A DNA stretch of 46,209 bases from a virus. A program made the position numbers and the translations under genes. Position 1 is the first letter of the stretch. The number at the start of each line of letters is the position of its first letter. Below, one piece after another: positions 25,699-33,451 of this stretch. Location of the stretch: IMG/VR virus record IMGVR_UViG_3300030450_001307, positions 1-46,209 of that record; one strand, written 5' to 3'. The notes under the pieces are model-generated. The model had not been told where the DNA came from, did no database searches, and worked only from the letters and a program-made list of their open reading frames with translations.

Positions 25699-26201
25699 GA
25701 AGAAGGGAAATGCCTTGGTATACGCAAAAATTTTTATCTATGTTAGGAGATGGAAAAAGTTTTCTTTATACTGATGTTGATGGAAAACTTAGGCACTCCT
25801 ATGAATGGTCACCAGAAGGAGTAAATATAACATACAATGTGCTTTCTGATGAGCTTGATTTTGATCCATCTATGGTTAACAGATTTAATATTTTAACAAA
25901 AGCTCTTCCAAAAGAAACTTTAAGCTATATTAAAACTGGCAAGGTTAGTCAAGAATTAGAAAATATAACAAAACCTCTTTTAGATATTTATTTTAATAAG
26001 GATAGCGACTCTCAATCTGATTTGTTAAAAGCTATATTAGAATATAATAAAGAAACCAATCTTTATACTGATGAAGGCAAAAAATTTGTACAAAGAACTA
26101 TTGATTCTGGTCTTTTAAATGTTGAAAATTTAAGAGATTTATATTTTAAAAAATATGAAAATAAATATCCATACAGAAATCAAGAGGATAAGGTGAAATG
26201 A
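25692..26201 (+). CDS. MNG-type small protein A, unknown
   Basis: 169 aa, beginning MNGRREMPWYTQKFLSMLGD. Hydrophilic and helical from about 55 on. It is the first of four consecutive genes whose products begin with Met-Asn; three begin MNG. It lacks the IDDI/LAQFLSQAQ module of the next two. Possibly an internal virion protein expressed last in the late operon; no motif to support more. Confidence 0.5.
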   Translation: MNGRREMPWYTQKFLSMLGDGKSFLYTDVDGKLRHSYEWSPEGVNITYNVLSDELDFDPSMVNRFNILTKALPKETLSYIKTGKVSQELENITKPLLDIYFNKDSDSQSDLLKAILEYNKETNLYTDEGKKFVQRTIDSGLLNVENLRDLYFKKYENKYPYRNQEDKVK

Positions 26202-26208
26202 TAATACT

Positions 26209-26904
26209 ATGAATGGTAAATCAATAGATGATATATTAAAAGCTACTGACTTAGCTCAGTTCTTATCTCAAGCTCAGTCAGATGCTACTAACGTAGAGGT
26301 TAGAATGGCTCAGCAACGAGAACCAGATACTCGGCAATACACTATGAGTCAAGCTAGACCAGTTATAGTAGCTCCTGGATTAGGGTTGTTAGAGTCCGCT
26401 GACATATTTAAAGGTGCTAGTCTAATTGGAGCTGGTACTAAAAAGATGATGGATCTTTTTAAGTCTATGTCTAAAAGATCAAAGGACACAGAAGGTTTTG
26501 CTCAATCAGTTGCTAGTGAATTAAGAAAACAAAAATCTAGAAAACAAGGTGTCGATCAATCTGTCTATAAAGTAGCAGAGTTGCTACAAAATATTAGAAA
26601 AAAAGATGTTAAGATGTTTGATGATATTGAAGCTTTTGCACCCAGAGAAGCTGTTTCGCTATCTCCAGAGCAAGCTGGATCATTAATTAATCAAAAATTA
26701 CATAGTATGGCAAGAAGTGATATTGCAAAAGGAACTGATAGTTTTGAGCAGTTACAAAAAAGTTTAACAGATGAGCTTAATACTCTGTTTGAAGCTACTA
26801 AAAGAGATGCAAATACATCTAGAATTTTAAAATCTATAATGGAAAGATATAATAAAACTGGAGTTCCTATTTTTACTCCAAAAGCAACTACTCTTGCAAA
26901 TTAA
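26209..26904 (+). CDS. MNGK-type small protein B with shared N-terminal module
   Basis: 231 aa. The N-terminus MNGKSIDDILKATDLAQFLS then QAQSDATNVEV matches a segment inside the next protein. It continues with a short hydrophobic part (VIVAPGLGLLESADIFKGAS), then a helical basic body. The module may be a binding or packaging tag shared by this group. No enzyme motif is visible. Confidence 0.55.
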   Translation: MNGKSIDDILKATDLAQFLSQAQSDATNVEVRMAQQREPDTRQYTMSQARPVIVAPGLGLLESADIFKGASLIGAGTKKMMDLFKSMSKRSKDTEGFAQSVASELRKQKSRKQGVDQSVYKVAELLQNIRKKDVKMFDDIEAFAPREAVSLSPEQAGSLINQKLHSMARSDIAKGTDSFEQLQKSLTDELNTLFEATKRDANTSRILKSIMERYNKTGVPIFTPKATTLAN

Positions 26905-26916
26905 AAAACAAAAATT

Positions 26917-26937
26917 AAAATGGTAATATTATGAATG
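26917..26937 (+). repeat. 21-bp leader repeat, copy 2
   Basis: Identical to 25678-25698. Here it still contains the AAA TGG TAA that ends the 102-aa gene in copy 1, though no such gene ends here. It looks like the scar of a duplication. Confidence 0.85.
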
Positions 26938-27470
26938 AAAAAATAATTGAAATTTTAAATAGCCTTATGTCTGAGGATAAAAAAAATAAACAACCTTACA
27001 TCGATGGGGACGCTATTGTTACAAACTCTCCTTATCAAAACGCAATTTTAAACCAAGTGATGTCAAATATTTCTACACCTCACGGAGGGGGTATGATGAG
27101 ACCTAGCGATGCATTGAAATTCTATAACGAAGACAAAGATATGGCTCAAGAACAAATGCGAGCAAGGTACTTAGGGGAGAGCAAAACTATTGATGATATA
27201 ATAAAGCAATCTGATTTAGTAGAATTTTTATCCAAAGCTCAAGCAGATAAAACTCGAGTAGAAACTCCTACTGAAATATCTACAGATAATATGGCTAGAA
27301 GAATAGGATATAGTTCTGATATACGTACTCCAAATGATTTGGTTAGATATCTAACTACAGTAAGACCAGCTTTTGAAGTTAACACTCCAGAAAACAACAG
27401 TAATGTGGATAACTTTTTTAAGATGATCGAAAGTATTGATGCTGTTCCCAAAGGAAGAAAGAAGTCATAA
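26931..27470 (+). CDS. MNE-type small protein C with internal shared module
   Basis: 179 aa. Residues about 84-111 carry KTIDDIIKQSDLVEFLSKAQ and ADKTRVE, clearly alike in sequence to the N-terminus of the 231-aa neighbour. The part before it (IEILNSLMSEDKKNKQPYID) is not shared. Its stop overlaps the next ATG. The duplicated leader upstream indicates this gene arose from, or was recombined with, its neighbour. Confidence 0.55.
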   Translation: MNEKIIEILNSLMSEDKKNKQPYIDGDAIVTNSPYQNAILNQVMSNISTPHGGGMMRPSDALKFYNEDKDMAQEQMRARYLGESKTIDDIIKQSDLVEFLSKAQADKTRVETPTEISTDNMARRIGYSSDIRTPNDLVRYLTTVRPAFEVNTPENNSNVDNFFKMIESIDAVPKGRKKS

Positions 27471-27964
27471 TGAACGGAAAATCAGTAATGGATATCTTAA
27501 AAGAGTCTATGATAAAATATAGTGGAGGATATGATGAGTCTATGTATACGCCTCAAGGAGGTCGATCTCGTTTAGGAATGGCTAATGAATATGGACTTGA
27601 TCCAGAATCTATGGTTATAGATACTTTATCTTTTATAGACCCAGCAAATTATACATTTAATATATCTGGCAAGAATGTAGAGACTGGAGGAAAAGTAGAT
27701 GGTACTGTTCGCCAATATGGAGCATTGCCTTTAAAAATGGACGTAACCAAAGCAATGGGAGAGCACTACAAAGACGACCCTTTTGCTGAGCTTGATGCAG
27801 TTATATCTTTAAAAAAACTTTTAGAAAACGTAGGGAAAGAACCTATTAAAAAAACCAATGAAGATAGCTTGATGAGAAGCAAGATGATGAAAGCTCTTGG
27901 TATCGAAAGCGATGAAGAGTATGATGCTTTTTTAAAATTTAAACAACGAATGGAAAACAGGTAG
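27470..27964 (+). CDS. MNGK-type small protein D, last gene of the late operon
   Basis: 164 aa, beginning MNGKSVMDILKESMIKYSGG, a shortened form of the module in the two genes before it. The middle has YGLDPESMVIDTLSFIDP and the end a charged helix. It overlaps the previous gene by one base and ends before the convergent terminators. Unknown function. Confidence 0.52.
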   Translation: MNGKSVMDILKESMIKYSGGYDESMYTPQGGRSRLGMANEYGLDPESMVIDTLSFIDPANYTFNISGKNVETGGKVDGTVRQYGALPLKMDVTKAMGEHYKDDPFAELDAVISLKKLLENVGKEPIKKTNEDSLMRSKMMKALGIESDEEYDAFLKFKQRMENR

Positions 27965-27965
27965 T

Positions 27966-28007
27966 AAATAAAAAAAAGAGGGCATAGCTCGACTACTACA
28001 CCCTCTT
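27966..28007 (-). terminator. Intrinsic terminator of the leftward operon
   Basis: On the minus strand AAGAGGG (28007-28001) pairs with CCCTCTT (27982-27976) and is followed by a T-rich run (TTTTTATTT). This is a standard rho-independent terminator for the replication operon. It sits directly against the stop of the last late gene, so it also guards the late operon from antisense transcripts. Confidence 0.7.
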
Positions 28008-28066
28008 CGCACAACATAGAGCATATGGCTAGCTCTGAAGAAAAATTTTCTCTCTCCCTCCTAGGT

Positions 28067-28100
28067 TAGAAGGGCTTAGCGTAAAAACTTTGCCCTTCTA
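28067..28100. terminator. Second hairpin in the convergent gap
   Basis: TAGAAGGGC (28067-28075) and GCCCTTCTA (28092-28100) form a perfect 9-bp stem with a 16-base loop, overlapping the stop codon of the metallopeptidase gene. No clear T-run follows on either strand, so it may halt late transcripts weakly or protect RNA ends. Confidence 0.45.
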
Positions 28101-28472
28101 GCTCTGCTCTTCCTCATCATTGTTCGACCATCTTTTTTCATATTCTTTGTGAGCCCATTTCTCTGCTTTAATTTCCCACTTATTATCCTCATAATAATCT
28201 CCACCACAATTAACAGCTACGGTTCCTGCTTGAGCATACTTCTTTAAGAATTTAGTTATACCTATTCTTCTAGCATCTAACATATGTTTTGCTTCGTGCA
28301 ATAAAGTTATTATCATATCCTTTGGGTCTCTATCTTCTTTTGGTATATCTTTTAATATAACTTTATCTTCATCTGGTATAAAGGAAGCTTTAACTTCTAA
28401 GTTTTTATCCATAACAATAGATGGATATAAATCATATTCTTTGAATATAACTTTGGCAATTTCATTAAGCAA
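28098..28472 (-). CDS. Small HExxH zinc metallopeptidase-like protein
   Basis: 124 aa. LLHEAKHMLD (H59, E60, H63) is a zinc-binding HExxH site on a helix. A Glu-rich helix at about 100-104 (WEIKAEKWA) may supply the third ligand, as in minimal gluzincins/IrrE-like proteins. It might cleave a host or phage protein. It overlaps the DnaB-like helicase gene by 8 bases and is the last of the replication operon, so it should be made with replication proteins. The target is unknown. Confidence 0.65.
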   Translation of the reverse strand: MLNEIAKVIFKEYDLYPSIVMDKNLEVKASFIPDEDKVILKDIPKEDRDPKDMIITLLHEAKHMLDARRIGITKFLKKYAQAGTVAVNCGGDYYEDNKWEIKAEKWAHKEYEKRWSNNDEEEQS

Positions 28473-29820
28473 TTTCTACCTGCCTTTCTAACTCTACTGA
28501 GTTCTTTCTTTTTTCATGATCAGTTGCTTCTTTAATGTCATTAAATAGTTTGCAACTATCTCCAGAATATCCTAACTCTACAGAACCTGGTGTACCATAT
28601 CTATTCTTAGATACAATCAACATCATTTCATTAGGCATCCATATCCTTCCATTAGAATCTTCTTCTCCATACCTAGATACATAAGGGTAATGAGTAAACA
28701 CTACCATCTCTGCATCTTGCTCAAGAGAACCAGACTCTGCAAGGTCTGATAACCTAGGAGTAGAATCAATTCTGTGTTCAATATTTCTGTTTAATTGTGA
28801 TACTAAAATTACGCACATATCATTACCTTTTGCAAGCCATTTGTAACGCATTGTTGTATCACGAATCTTATGCCTTAAATCACGATTGTCATTTGATGGG
28901 TATTCAATCAATCCAATATGGTCATCAATAACAACATCTGGTTTTATCCTAGATATTTCGCTGAATGTATCGTGCATATCTCTAACAGAATCATACATAA
29001 ATAATTTATCTTTGTAATTTTCTCTAATATAATCCATAGCTCTATCTATTTCTGGCTTAGTAGCTTTTGATCCAGTTCTTAACCCTCTATAAGATAGAGT
29101 GTCTGATTCCATAGCTATAAACTTTTTCATCATTTCTATATTAGGCATCTCACGATTGAATATAATTACTTTCTTTCCAGAGAGGACTAATTGTCTAGCC
29201 ATATTAGCAGCTACGGTAGTCTTTCCATTTGCTGGTCTTCCAGCTACAATAGTTATCTCTCCTCTAGTCATTCCGTGTACTACTGAATCTAACTTTTCTA
29301 TTCCAGTCTTTATTATACCTTTGCTATTAAATATAGAGTCATTTGTTTCCTCTAATGTTTTCTCTATATTGAAATCATTCTTAGATGGTCTGAGATTTAT
29401 AAGATTAGAAGAGTCTAGATTGACATCATTAATAAGTGAGTCTATATCTATATGATTATCTTCTGCATTCTTTATTAATCTATGTGAGTGCTCTACCATT
29501 TTTCTTCTTAGGTAGTGTTCGTGAACCATCCTTGCATAGCTTTCAGCGTTAGAAGGACTAGCTTCTTTTGTTGTTATACCAGTTATCTCATAAGAAATAG
29601 ATTTCTCTTTGTGTTTTTTAGTAGGAAAATTATGAACCACAGAAACGGTATCTATAGTTTCATTTTTATTTCTTAATTTTATAACAGTATTCCATATATC
29701 TCTATTAAAATCATTATAAAATACTTTGTCTTCTTCTACCCATCTTCTAACAATATCTATATTAGATGGGTCTAAGATAATACTAGCCAATAATGATTCT
29801 TCTGCTTCTATATTATGCAT
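28465..29820 (-). CDS. DnaB-like replicative helicase
   Basis: 451 aa, usual for DnaB-type hexameric helicases. An N-terminal helical domain starts at HNIEAEESLLASIILDP. The RecA core has Walker A GRPANGKTT (194-202), Walker B VVIDD (296-300), SQLNR (341-345) and the arginine-finger region RLSDLAESGSLEQDAE (356-371). The ATG follows GAGGTTAT. No primase domain is fused, and no primase gene is seen, so host DnaG is probably used. The upstream 129-aa protein may be a loader. Confidence 0.93.
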   Translation of the reverse strand: MHNIEAEESLLASIILDPSNIDIVRRWVEEDKVFYNDFNRDIWNTVIKLRNKNETIDTVSVVHNFPTKKHKEKSISYEITGITTKEASPSNAESYARMVHEHYLRRKMVEHSHRLIKNAEDNHIDIDSLINDVNLDSSNLINLRPSKNDFNIEKTLEETNDSIFNSKGIIKTGIEKLDSVVHGMTRGEITIVAGRPANGKTTVAANMARQLVLSGKKVIIFNREMPNIEMMKKFIAMESDTLSYRGLRTGSKATKPEIDRAMDYIRENYKDKLFMYDSVRDMHDTFSEISRIKPDVVIDDHIGLIEYPSNDNRDLRHKIRDTTMRYKWLAKGNDMCVILVSQLNRNIEHRIDSTPRLSDLAESGSLEQDAEMVVFTHYPYVSRYGEEDSNGRIWMPNEMMLIVSKNRYGTPGSVELGYSGDSCKLFNDIKEATDHEKRKNSVELERQVEIA

Positions 29821-29827
29821 ATAACCT

Positions 29828-30217
29828 CTAATCTACCCTTGGTGGTATCCTATCCATAGATAGATACTCATTCCTCTTTCTTACAGTCTTACTTGAATTG
29901 CTATTCATAACTATAGCAGATAGGTATCTTAAACCCTTTCCCTCTTTAGGAGAATTAGACTTCAAGTAATTGTTTATAGACATAATTATCATATCGCTAT
30001 CACAAGAATCTATCTCAGATAGGAATGAATATATCTCTATATCTGTTAATTGTAGGGTTCTAGATGCGTTAACTTCTTTGATTGCTAAGTCTATTAGGCT
30101 TAAACATTCTTTGCTATAACGCATTCTCTTGGTGTTTATTTGACTCTTGTACTCTTGTTTTTTTATTCTCGATCCACAAGTAGGACATTTCTCTTTTTTT
30201 ATAGACACTCTGGACAA
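29828..30217 (-). CDS. Zinc-knuckle protein before the helicase; possible helicase loader
   Basis: 129 aa. One CxxC near the N-terminus (CPTCGSRI) and a helical body with IYSFLSEIDSCDSDMIIMSI and KGLRYLSAIVMNSN. Small helical proteins of this kind, just upstream of dnaB, often load the helicase or bind the origin; that role is inferred only from position. It opens with TTG (30217) or GTG (30208); the frame overlaps the previous gene end. Confidence 0.5.
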   Translation of the reverse strand: MSRVSIKKEKCPTCGSRIKKQEYKSQINTKRMRYSKECLSLIDLAIKEVNASRTLQLTDIEIYSFLSEIDSCDSDMIIMSINNYLKSNSPKEGKGLRYLSAIVMNSNSSKTVRKRNEYLSMDRIPPRVD

Positions 30218-30639
30218 TCTTTCTTTTCCATCCTTATTGTACCAAAGACGCTTTTGTCTAAGTACTCAACAGAACATCCACTAGCAAGTTCTCTTATTCC
30301 GTGATACTCTCTTTTACATTTAGTGCATCTCTTCGGAGTCATTTTACTGTTTGAAGTTCTTCTATCGTTAGACTGGGTAGCCTTAGAATGATTCTCGCTT
30401 CTTATCCCAGCAAAATCAAACCATTCATCATCAAAATAATGAAGCAATGATTCTGTATATGCAAAACTTTTTCTTGCATACTCTAATCCATTGTTTTTGT
30501 TTGAGTAAGCTCCACCTACTGATTCCGAGAGAGAGATTTCACCATCTCTAACCATTCTTCGTATCTCTGGATTACGTAAATCTGCCCTCGGTCTTCCTTC
30601 ACTAGTTGTATGTCTACTTCTTTCGTCGGTTTTAGCCAT
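30199..30639 (-). CDS. Zinc-ribbon protein, unknown (start uncertain)
   Basis: Up to 146 aa. The C-terminal part has CTKCKREY and, near the end, CPEC, which with each other could hold one zinc. The N-terminal part is charged (ADLRNPEIRRMVRDGEISLS). The first ATG gives a 124-base overlap with the nuclease gene; the ATG at 30552 would cut that to 37 bases. Such long overlap is unusual, so the later start should be considered. Function unknown; the site suggests replication. Confidence 0.5.
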   Translation of the reverse strand: MAKTDERSRHTTSEGRPRADLRNPEIRRMVRDGEISLSESVGGAYSNKNNGLEYARKSFAYTESLLHYFDDEWFDFAGIRSENHSKATQSNDRRTSNSKMTPKRCTKCKREYHGIRELASGCSVEYLDKSVFGTIRMEKKDCPECL

Positions 30640-30827
30640 TTTGCTACTCTCTTTCTTACTTTACATTGTGCTTTGTGTTTGTTAATTAACAGATCAACTT
30701 CTGAATGCTCTCCTAAAGACCTGCCATCAGAGCCCCACGCTCTTTTAGAATTTAATCCTTTTTCTATTGCTTTGTCAACACATTCTTTTTCGAATCTGTT
30801 TCCTTTTTGTTTGCTTCTACTCGCCAT
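30516..30827 (-). CDS. PD-(D/E)XK nuclease, Holliday-junction-resolvase-like
   Basis: 103 aa. KGNRFEKECV holds the first acidic residue (E14), SEVDLLI the Asp (D45) and QCKVRKR (Q54, K56) the Q/E-x-K motif. This is the compact fold of Hjc-like resolvases, which cut branched DNA. It suits a genome with an annealing protein and concatemers. It would resolve recombination intermediates before packaging. The small size argues against a restriction-type role. Confidence 0.65.
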   Translation of the reverse strand: MASRSKQKGNRFEKECVDKAIEKGLNSKRAWGSDGRSLGEHSEVDLLINKHKAQCKVRKRVAKWLKPTKEVDIQLVKEDRGQIYVIQRYEEWLEMVKSLSRNQ

Positions 30828-31062
30828 AATAATAGCAACTACATTTTTCGTAGTTCTCCATATTTCTATCTAACCAATATCTATAATCATAACTAGCATT
30901 ATCGTAATAAGGATAACAAGACTCGCATAAAAGATAATGTCTACTCCTGGAACTGCAACACAATAAAAGGATATGCCATCGATCACTCTCTTTGCATTTA
31001 CAGTTAGAGCAGTACTTAGGTATCTTTCTTTTCTTCGCTATTACTATCTGCGATGCTTTCAT
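30817..31062 (-). CDS. Cys-rich zinc-binding small protein
   Basis: 81 aa with CSNCKC, a CC pair, CESC and a late CSC, i.e. two likely zinc sites. Tyr-rich at the end (PYYDNASYDYRYWLDRN). It overlaps the nuclease gene by 11 bases and the coiled-coil gene upstream by 47. It is one of about a dozen Cys-knuckle proteins in this genome. No function can be assigned. Confidence 0.55.
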   Translation of the reverse strand: MKASQIVIAKKRKIPKYCSNCKCKESDRWHILLLCCSSRSRHYLLCESCYPYYDNASYDYRYWLDRNMENYEKCSCYYYGE

Positions 31063-31252
31063 CTTCTAACTTCTCCGCTTTTTTTTGTATAAATTTAGCA
31101 AGCTTCTCAGTATCTTTTTTCATCTCTAAGTAATGCTCTATCAATACTCTTAAGGTTTGTATGTTATTGTTAATAGACCCAACCACCTTATACAATGTTT
31201 GCATATCGGATTGAATCTCTTTTATTGTAGGTTTGTTTTTTCTTTTTTTCAT
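31016..31252 (-). CDS. Small coiled-coil protein
   Basis: 78 aa from the ATG at 31252 (a TTG upstream at 31279 has no ribosome site). The start is basic (KKRKNKPTIKEIQSDMQ), then a heptad-like helix (VVGSINNNIQTLRVLIEHYL) and an acidic tail. Might dimerise and bind DNA. Unknown function. Confidence 0.5.
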   Translation of the reverse strand: MKKRKNKPTIKEIQSDMQTLYKVVGSINNNIQTLRVLIEHYLEMKKDTEKLAKFIQKKAEKLEDESIADSNSEEKKDT

Positions 31253-31367
31253 AATTTTTTTAGTGGAGATTGGTGCCAACCAAGGTTATCTCTTATTCTA
31301 GAGTTAATACACATACTAGTTATTAGATTTATATTAATAACCTCTCTCCACTAATTCTCTGAGTTCT

Positions 31368-31601
31368 TCAAAAAGATGAGTCTTTAAATTTAAGCTCTCT
31401 TTTAATCTCTCTAAATCTTTCGTATCTTTTTCTAAGCTTGAACAATAAGAGTTTATCCTCTCTTGATGAGAGATCGTAGATTGCTTTCTTTGGAGCAACT
31501 TCTCTCTTGATTTCAACCATCTCATCTATTGCTCTCTTCCATCCCATCATACTTGACATCTCTTTTTCTATCTCTATCCACTTGTTTATTTCCATTTCCA
31601 T
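31368..31601 (-). CDS. Charged helical small protein
   Basis: 77 aa, beginning MEMEINKWIEIEKEMSSMMG, nearly all charged helix (LFKLRKRYERFREIKRELKF). It overlaps the gene upstream by 80 bases. A 63-aa frame in another phase at 31334-31525 overlaps it and looks like a shadow. Ribosome site weak (AAAGAGA). Kept because of the operon position and helix pattern. Confidence 0.42.
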   Translation of the reverse strand: MEMEINKWIEIEKEMSSMMGWKRAIDEMVEIKREVAPKKAIYDLSSREDKLLLFKLRKRYERFREIKRELKFKDSSF

Positions 31602-31767
31602 TCTCTTTCTTTCTTATGACTAAACCTCTTTGCTCTGCTTTAGTACATATAAACTTTATAAAATTATCTATATCATCATTGGTTGTTTCATCGCCCTTTT
31701 CTATCATCAAAGATTCTATATCATTTGAAGACATCTCTGATGCTTCTGCCATAGTTATTCTATTCAT
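31522..31767 (-). CDS. Small acidic/basic protein, unknown
   Basis: 81 aa. The first half is acidic and helical (ASEMSSNDIESLMIEKGDET, DIDNFIKFICTKAEQRG), the end is basic. The ATG overlaps the stop of the upstream gene. The 3' part also encodes the start of the next gene in another frame, so the last residues may be constrained by that overlap. No motif. Confidence 0.5.
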   Translation of the reverse strand: MNRITMAEASEMSSNDIESLMIEKGDETTNDDIDNFIKFICTKAEQRGLVIRKKENGNGNKQVDRDRKRDVKYDGMEESNR

Positions 31768-31948
31768 CTATTATTCCCTCGTGCTTTATATTTATTTTTA
31801 TAGAGAACTCTCTGTCTGATTGATCTTTAAAACTTATGTAATGTTCTCCAGTTTCTGATTCTCTTTTTATATTAAAACTTTTTACTTCTTTTATTCCATA
31901 GAAAGACATTAATGTCATCATAGAGCTATTCATATTGTGAGTGTCCAT
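31760..31948 (-). CDS. 62-aa protein, unknown
   Basis: Begins MDTHNMNSSMMTLMSFYGIK; the rest is a beta-type pattern (VKSFNIKRESETGEHYISFK, EFSIKINIKHEG). It overlaps its downstream neighbour by 8 bases and begins one base after the stop of its upstream one. A compact small domain without cysteines. Unknown function. Confidence 0.5.
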   Translation of the reverse strand: MDTHNMNSSMMTLMSFYGIKEVKSFNIKRESETGEHYISFKDQSDREFSIKINIKHEGIIDE

Positions 31949-31949
31949 A

Positions 31950-32123
31950 TTAATTCCCTGTTATCTCTGCCTCAGATATATCAAAGGCTTTGTTCTCGTG
32001 ATACGCATCTGTTTTCTTTGCACATTCTATACAAAACATCTCATCAACATTCTCATCTATGAATATTACCTCACAGATATTATACTTTTCTTCGCAAGAT
32101 ACGCAGTAAAAATTATTATTCAT
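31950..32123 (-). CDS. Small zinc-ribbon protein
   Basis: 57 aa from the ATG at 32123, chosen because GGAGAG lies 6 bases before it; an ATG at 32168 has no such site. YCVSCEEKYN (CxxC) and FCIECAKK (CxxC) form one zinc ribbon. Short acidic end. Probably a small adaptor or DNA/RNA-binding knuckle; unknown function. Confidence 0.58.
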   Translation of the reverse strand: MNNNFYCVSCEEKYNICEVIFIDENVDEMFCIECAKKTDAYHENKAFDISEAEITGN

Positions 32124-32199
32124 ATTAATCTCTCCAGAAGGAGTGCAAGAGAAGGATAGCTCCTGCACTCCACAGATTCCCTATTTGTCAAACAACCAA

Positions 32200-32784
32200 C
32201 TAAAAGGGTAAATCTTCTGTTCTTTTCTTCTGTCCTTCCCACTTAAATATAGCAGATGCTTTTGGAGTAGTTACTTCTTTTCCCTCTGTATCTCTCCATT
32301 TATTATGGTAAACCTCTATCTCAACTGGCATACCTACGACATCACTTTCGTCTATAATTGGCAGAAAGAATCTACCATTCTCATCTGCCTCTGTTACTAT
32401 ACCAAAGGATTGTATTAATTCCATATAAGATTTATTTGACCCAGTATTCTCTTGTAAGTCTGGGTATGTTAGCTTATCTGGCTTAACAAATCTAAAGAAA
32501 CCCTTAGACCGAACCTCTTTACCTACAAACACCTTCCCACTAATCTCTTCTCCATTCTCTTCATATACATTCTCTTCGTTCTCTGGTGCTATCTCAAACT
32601 TTACTTCGTATATATCAGATAGGTATTTATTTTTAATAGGGACATTCTTTTTTATTACTAACTCTACTGCATACGCTTTATACATTCCTACTGGCATTAC
32701 TCCAGAGAAATCTACAGATGGGTCGTAGTATGATTCAGAAGAATCTTTACTACTATCTTCTAATATTGTATCTAAATTACTCAT
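32200..32784 (-). CDS. Probable ssDNA-binding protein
   Basis: 194 aa from ATG 32784, overlapping the annealing gene's stop. PVGMYKAYAVELVIKKNVPI opens an OB-like beta barrel; FVGKEVRSKGFFRF, GMPVEIEVYHNKWRD and TPKASAIFKW complete it. An acidic N-terminus replaces the usual acidic tail. It resembles DUF669-type proteins that sit next to annealing proteins in phage recombination cassettes. It ends EDLPF, as many SSB-like tails end with a short acidic-hydrophobic tip (DLPF), which in host SSB recruits partners. Confidence 0.7.
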   Translation of the reverse strand: MSNLDTILEDSSKDSSESYYDPSVDFSGVMPVGMYKAYAVELVIKKNVPIKNKYLSDIYEVKFEIAPENEENVYEENGEEISGKVFVGKEVRSKGFFRFVKPDKLTYPDLQENTGSNKSYMELIQSFGIVTEADENGRFFLPIIDESDVVGMPVEIEVYHNKWRDTEGKEVTTPKASAIFKWEGQKKRTEDLPF

Positions 32785-33355
32785 CGCTATCATTATTCTC
32801 GCTTTCTTTTATTAAGTCTAGTATCCTAGCCTCATAGCTTGTTATGTTGGTTTTATTGATCTTTCCACTAGAGATACCTTCATCTATCTTTTGCATCACG
32901 TCTGTATCTTTAGTCTTTTCTGCTAGATTAGTTATTCTCTTTATTAAAGACTCGTCTAGCTTAGAGTCTGGTAAGTCTTCTCCTGCAAAGATATACAAGC
33001 CTAATCCGTGTAGAGCTATTGCTTTAGCTAGGCATCTTTGTATAGAGGTGTTTATTTGAAAAGCATTTGGTGTCTTTATAGGTTGGTTTCTATTATCTAA
33101 TACTGGATGTACTTGTTCTCTAGAGATACCATTTACATTGACAGACACCTTAACAAAACATCCTGCTTCTGTCTGCATATATGGTTGCTTACTCCCTTCC
33201 AACCCCCACTCGTGAACAATCCAGGTAGCTTCTGGTGCTACTCTAAGGAGTTCTCTTACTGCCCAAGCCCAACTTAAATAGTTAAATTGACCTTTCTTTT
33301 CGGTATGAGTAGAGACATCTACTTTATCTAATGTTTCAAATATATTACTTTTCAT
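32777..33355 (-). CDS. Single-strand annealing protein, Sak/DUF1071 type
   Basis: 192 aa. KKGQFNYLSWAWAVRELLRV is the hallmark start of the Sak (DUF1071) family, and NTSIQRCLAKAIALHGLGLY a second conserved block with the Arg/Lys that contact DNA. It anneals complementary strands for recombination-dependent replication and repair. It works with a ssDNA binder (next gene) and an exonuclease (upstream), a standard phage trio. Confidence 0.82.
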   Translation of the reverse strand: MKSNIFETLDKVDVSTHTEKKGQFNYLSWAWAVRELLRVAPEATWIVHEWGLEGSKQPYMQTEAGCFVKVSVNVNGISREQVHPVLDNRNQPIKTPNAFQINTSIQRCLAKAIALHGLGLYIFAGEDLPDSKLDESLIKRITNLAEKTKDTDVMQKIDEGISSGKINKTNITSYEARILDLIKESENNDSDE

Positions 33356-33388
33356 ACTAATTTTACTTTCTGTTTATAGTTACAATAA

Positions 33389-33449
33389 AAGAGAAGAACC
33401 TTTGCTGATTAACGATTGTTGGGTTTTTATAGCCGTCAAAACTTCTCTT
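33389..33449 (-). promoter_or_regulatory. Stem-loop between nuclease and annealing-protein genes
   Basis: AAGAGAAG (33449-33442 on the minus strand CTTCTCTT complement) and its partner at 33389-33396 form an 8-bp stem around a 45-base loop. It is followed on the minus strand by TTTTATT. It could be an attenuator that sets the ratio of nuclease to annealing protein. The large loop lowers confidence. Confidence 0.35.
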
Positions 33450-33451
33450 AT

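Noticed and set aside
31334-31525. 63-aa frame overlapping the 77-aa gene
   Set aside because: It lies almost wholly inside another frame, has no ribosome site and no distinct pattern.
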